Assembly: GCA_031275595.1 (NCBI GenBank)
Contig: JAISOO010000067.1
Span: 1 to 14,482 of the forward strand
Reading direction: 5' to 3'
DNA: 14,482 bases
Source: Spirochaetaceae bacterium
Lineage (GTDB): Bacteria; Spirochaetota; Spirochaetia; Treponematales; Breznakiellaceae
Part shown: piece after piece, positions 13,981-14,482 of the stretch
Numbering within the stretch: position 1 is the stretch's first letter
How the letters are laid out: every line of letters starts with the position of its first letter
Translations under genes and position numbers: made by a program
The notes under the pieces: model-generated
The model's database searches: none
Seen by the model: only the letters and a program-made list of their open reading frames with translations
Told to the model about the DNA's origin: nothing

Positions 13981-14482
13981 ATGAACAGAATGTTCACCTT
14001 TCGGGTGAAAGAACAGGACCGGCAGGGCTGGGGAGGCACGGCCTTGATCATCGCGGGTCAATGGATACATATAGCCGCCCTTACCGTGGGAGGTATGCTG
14101 GGTGAAGGCTTGTCCCTGGGCGGGGCGATTTTCTGTACTATCGCCGGTGCTCTTATTCTTCTGCCTTGCACGTGTTTTATGGGGGTGCAAAGCTGCAAAT
14201 CCGGCCTGCCCTCAACCGTGGTAAGCGCGAATGGCCTGGGGGTCCGGGGCGCCCGGTTTATCCCCGCCCTGCTGATAACCATTACCAGCGCGGGCTGGTT
14301 CGGGGTACAGGCCGCGGCCTGCGGGGCGTCCTTCAGCGTTATGACGGCGAAGGTTCTTGGGTTCTCCGTTCCGGCCTGGGCCGCCACGCTGTTTTGGGGC
14401 CTTGTTATCGGTATTCTCGCCATGCAGGGCTACCGGGTTTTGAGGCAGTTTTACTGCCTCATGGCGCCGGTACTTTCCGTGG
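13981..14482 (+). CDS. NCS1-family nucleobase permease (CodB-like), 3' end outside the window
   Basis: The frame is open from the ATG to the window edge, giving 167 residues. AAGGAG lies six bases upstream of the start. The protein opens with a short hydrophilic segment ending RQGWGG, then hydrophobic helices at about 20-42, 46-69, 91-115 and 129-150. FMGVQSCKSGLPSTVVSANGLGVRGARFIP followed by GWFGVQAAACG is typical of NCS1 permeases, which import cytosine, related nucleobases, hydantoins or thiamine precursors with a cation. The substrate cannot be decided from this portion; the CodB branch is my best guess. Base composition is notably GC-rich. It is separated by about 440 bases from the slipin gene and preceded by the folded leader, so it probably has its own regulation. 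Confidence 0.85.
   Translation, partial: MNRMFTFRVKEQDRQGWGGTALIIAGQWIHIAALTVGGMLGEGLSLGGAIFCTIAGALILLPCTCFMGVQSCKSGLPSTVVSANGLGVRGARFIPALLITITSAGWFGVQAAACGASFSVMTAKVLGFSVPAWAATLFWGLVIGILAMQGYRVLRQFYCLMAPVLSV

Overview
The window looks like chromosomal DNA of a spirochaete, most likely a gut-type Treponema of middling GC content. This is an inference from gene content and style: paired anchored TPR/coiled-coil proteins, an ArgR followed by glucose-6-phosphate isomerase, a ParB-like/metallophosphoesterase pair, and homopolymeric G/C tracts at gene starts. No rRNA, tRNA, CRISPR array, transposase or phage gene is visible.

Layout. (1) 1-290: the 5' end of a minus-strand gene that runs off the left edge; its frame is broken at a nine-base C tract, suggesting phase variation. 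(2) 291-2752: argR and pgi on the plus strand, bracketed by two inverted copies (about 90% identical) of a 120-bp hairpin-rich repeat. The argR promoter is overlaid by two good ARG boxes spaced 20 bp apart, and its leader carries two inverted repeats. (3) 2774-3340: a flavin-reductase-like flavoprotein. (4) 3353-6112, minus strand: metallophosphoesterase, a ParB-like protein, a pyridoxal-kinase gene reduced by internal deletion to 63 codons but still open, and an M28-type peptidase. A promoter lies near 6454-6482, and a third, diverged repeat copy sits in the long leader. (5) 6509-11949, plus strand: a tightly packed five-gene cluster of exported TPR protein, membrane-anchored coiled-coil/TPR protein, AI-2E-family membrane protein, ACT-domain protein and DUF711 (UPF0210) protein. 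(6) 11996-13536: a YtrA-type GntR repressor, probably leaderless and with an operator over its own start, overlapping a membrane SPFH (slipin-like) gene. (7) 13537-13980: a GC-rich, hairpin-dense non-coding stretch and a folded leader in front of an NCS1-family permease that runs off the right edge.

How the genes may work together. ArgR probably regulates itself and, by co-transcription, pgi. The TPR/AI-2E genes look like an envelope module; ACT-DUF711 is a widespread pair of unknown function apparently sharing its transcript. GntR and slipin form a two-gene autoregulated unit. The most notable signals are the C9-tract gene, the internally deleted pyridoxal-kinase ORF, the ARG boxes before argR-pgi, the GntR operator across a leaderless start, and the unassigned leader before the permease. 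I see no clear candidate for a wholly new multi-gene system.
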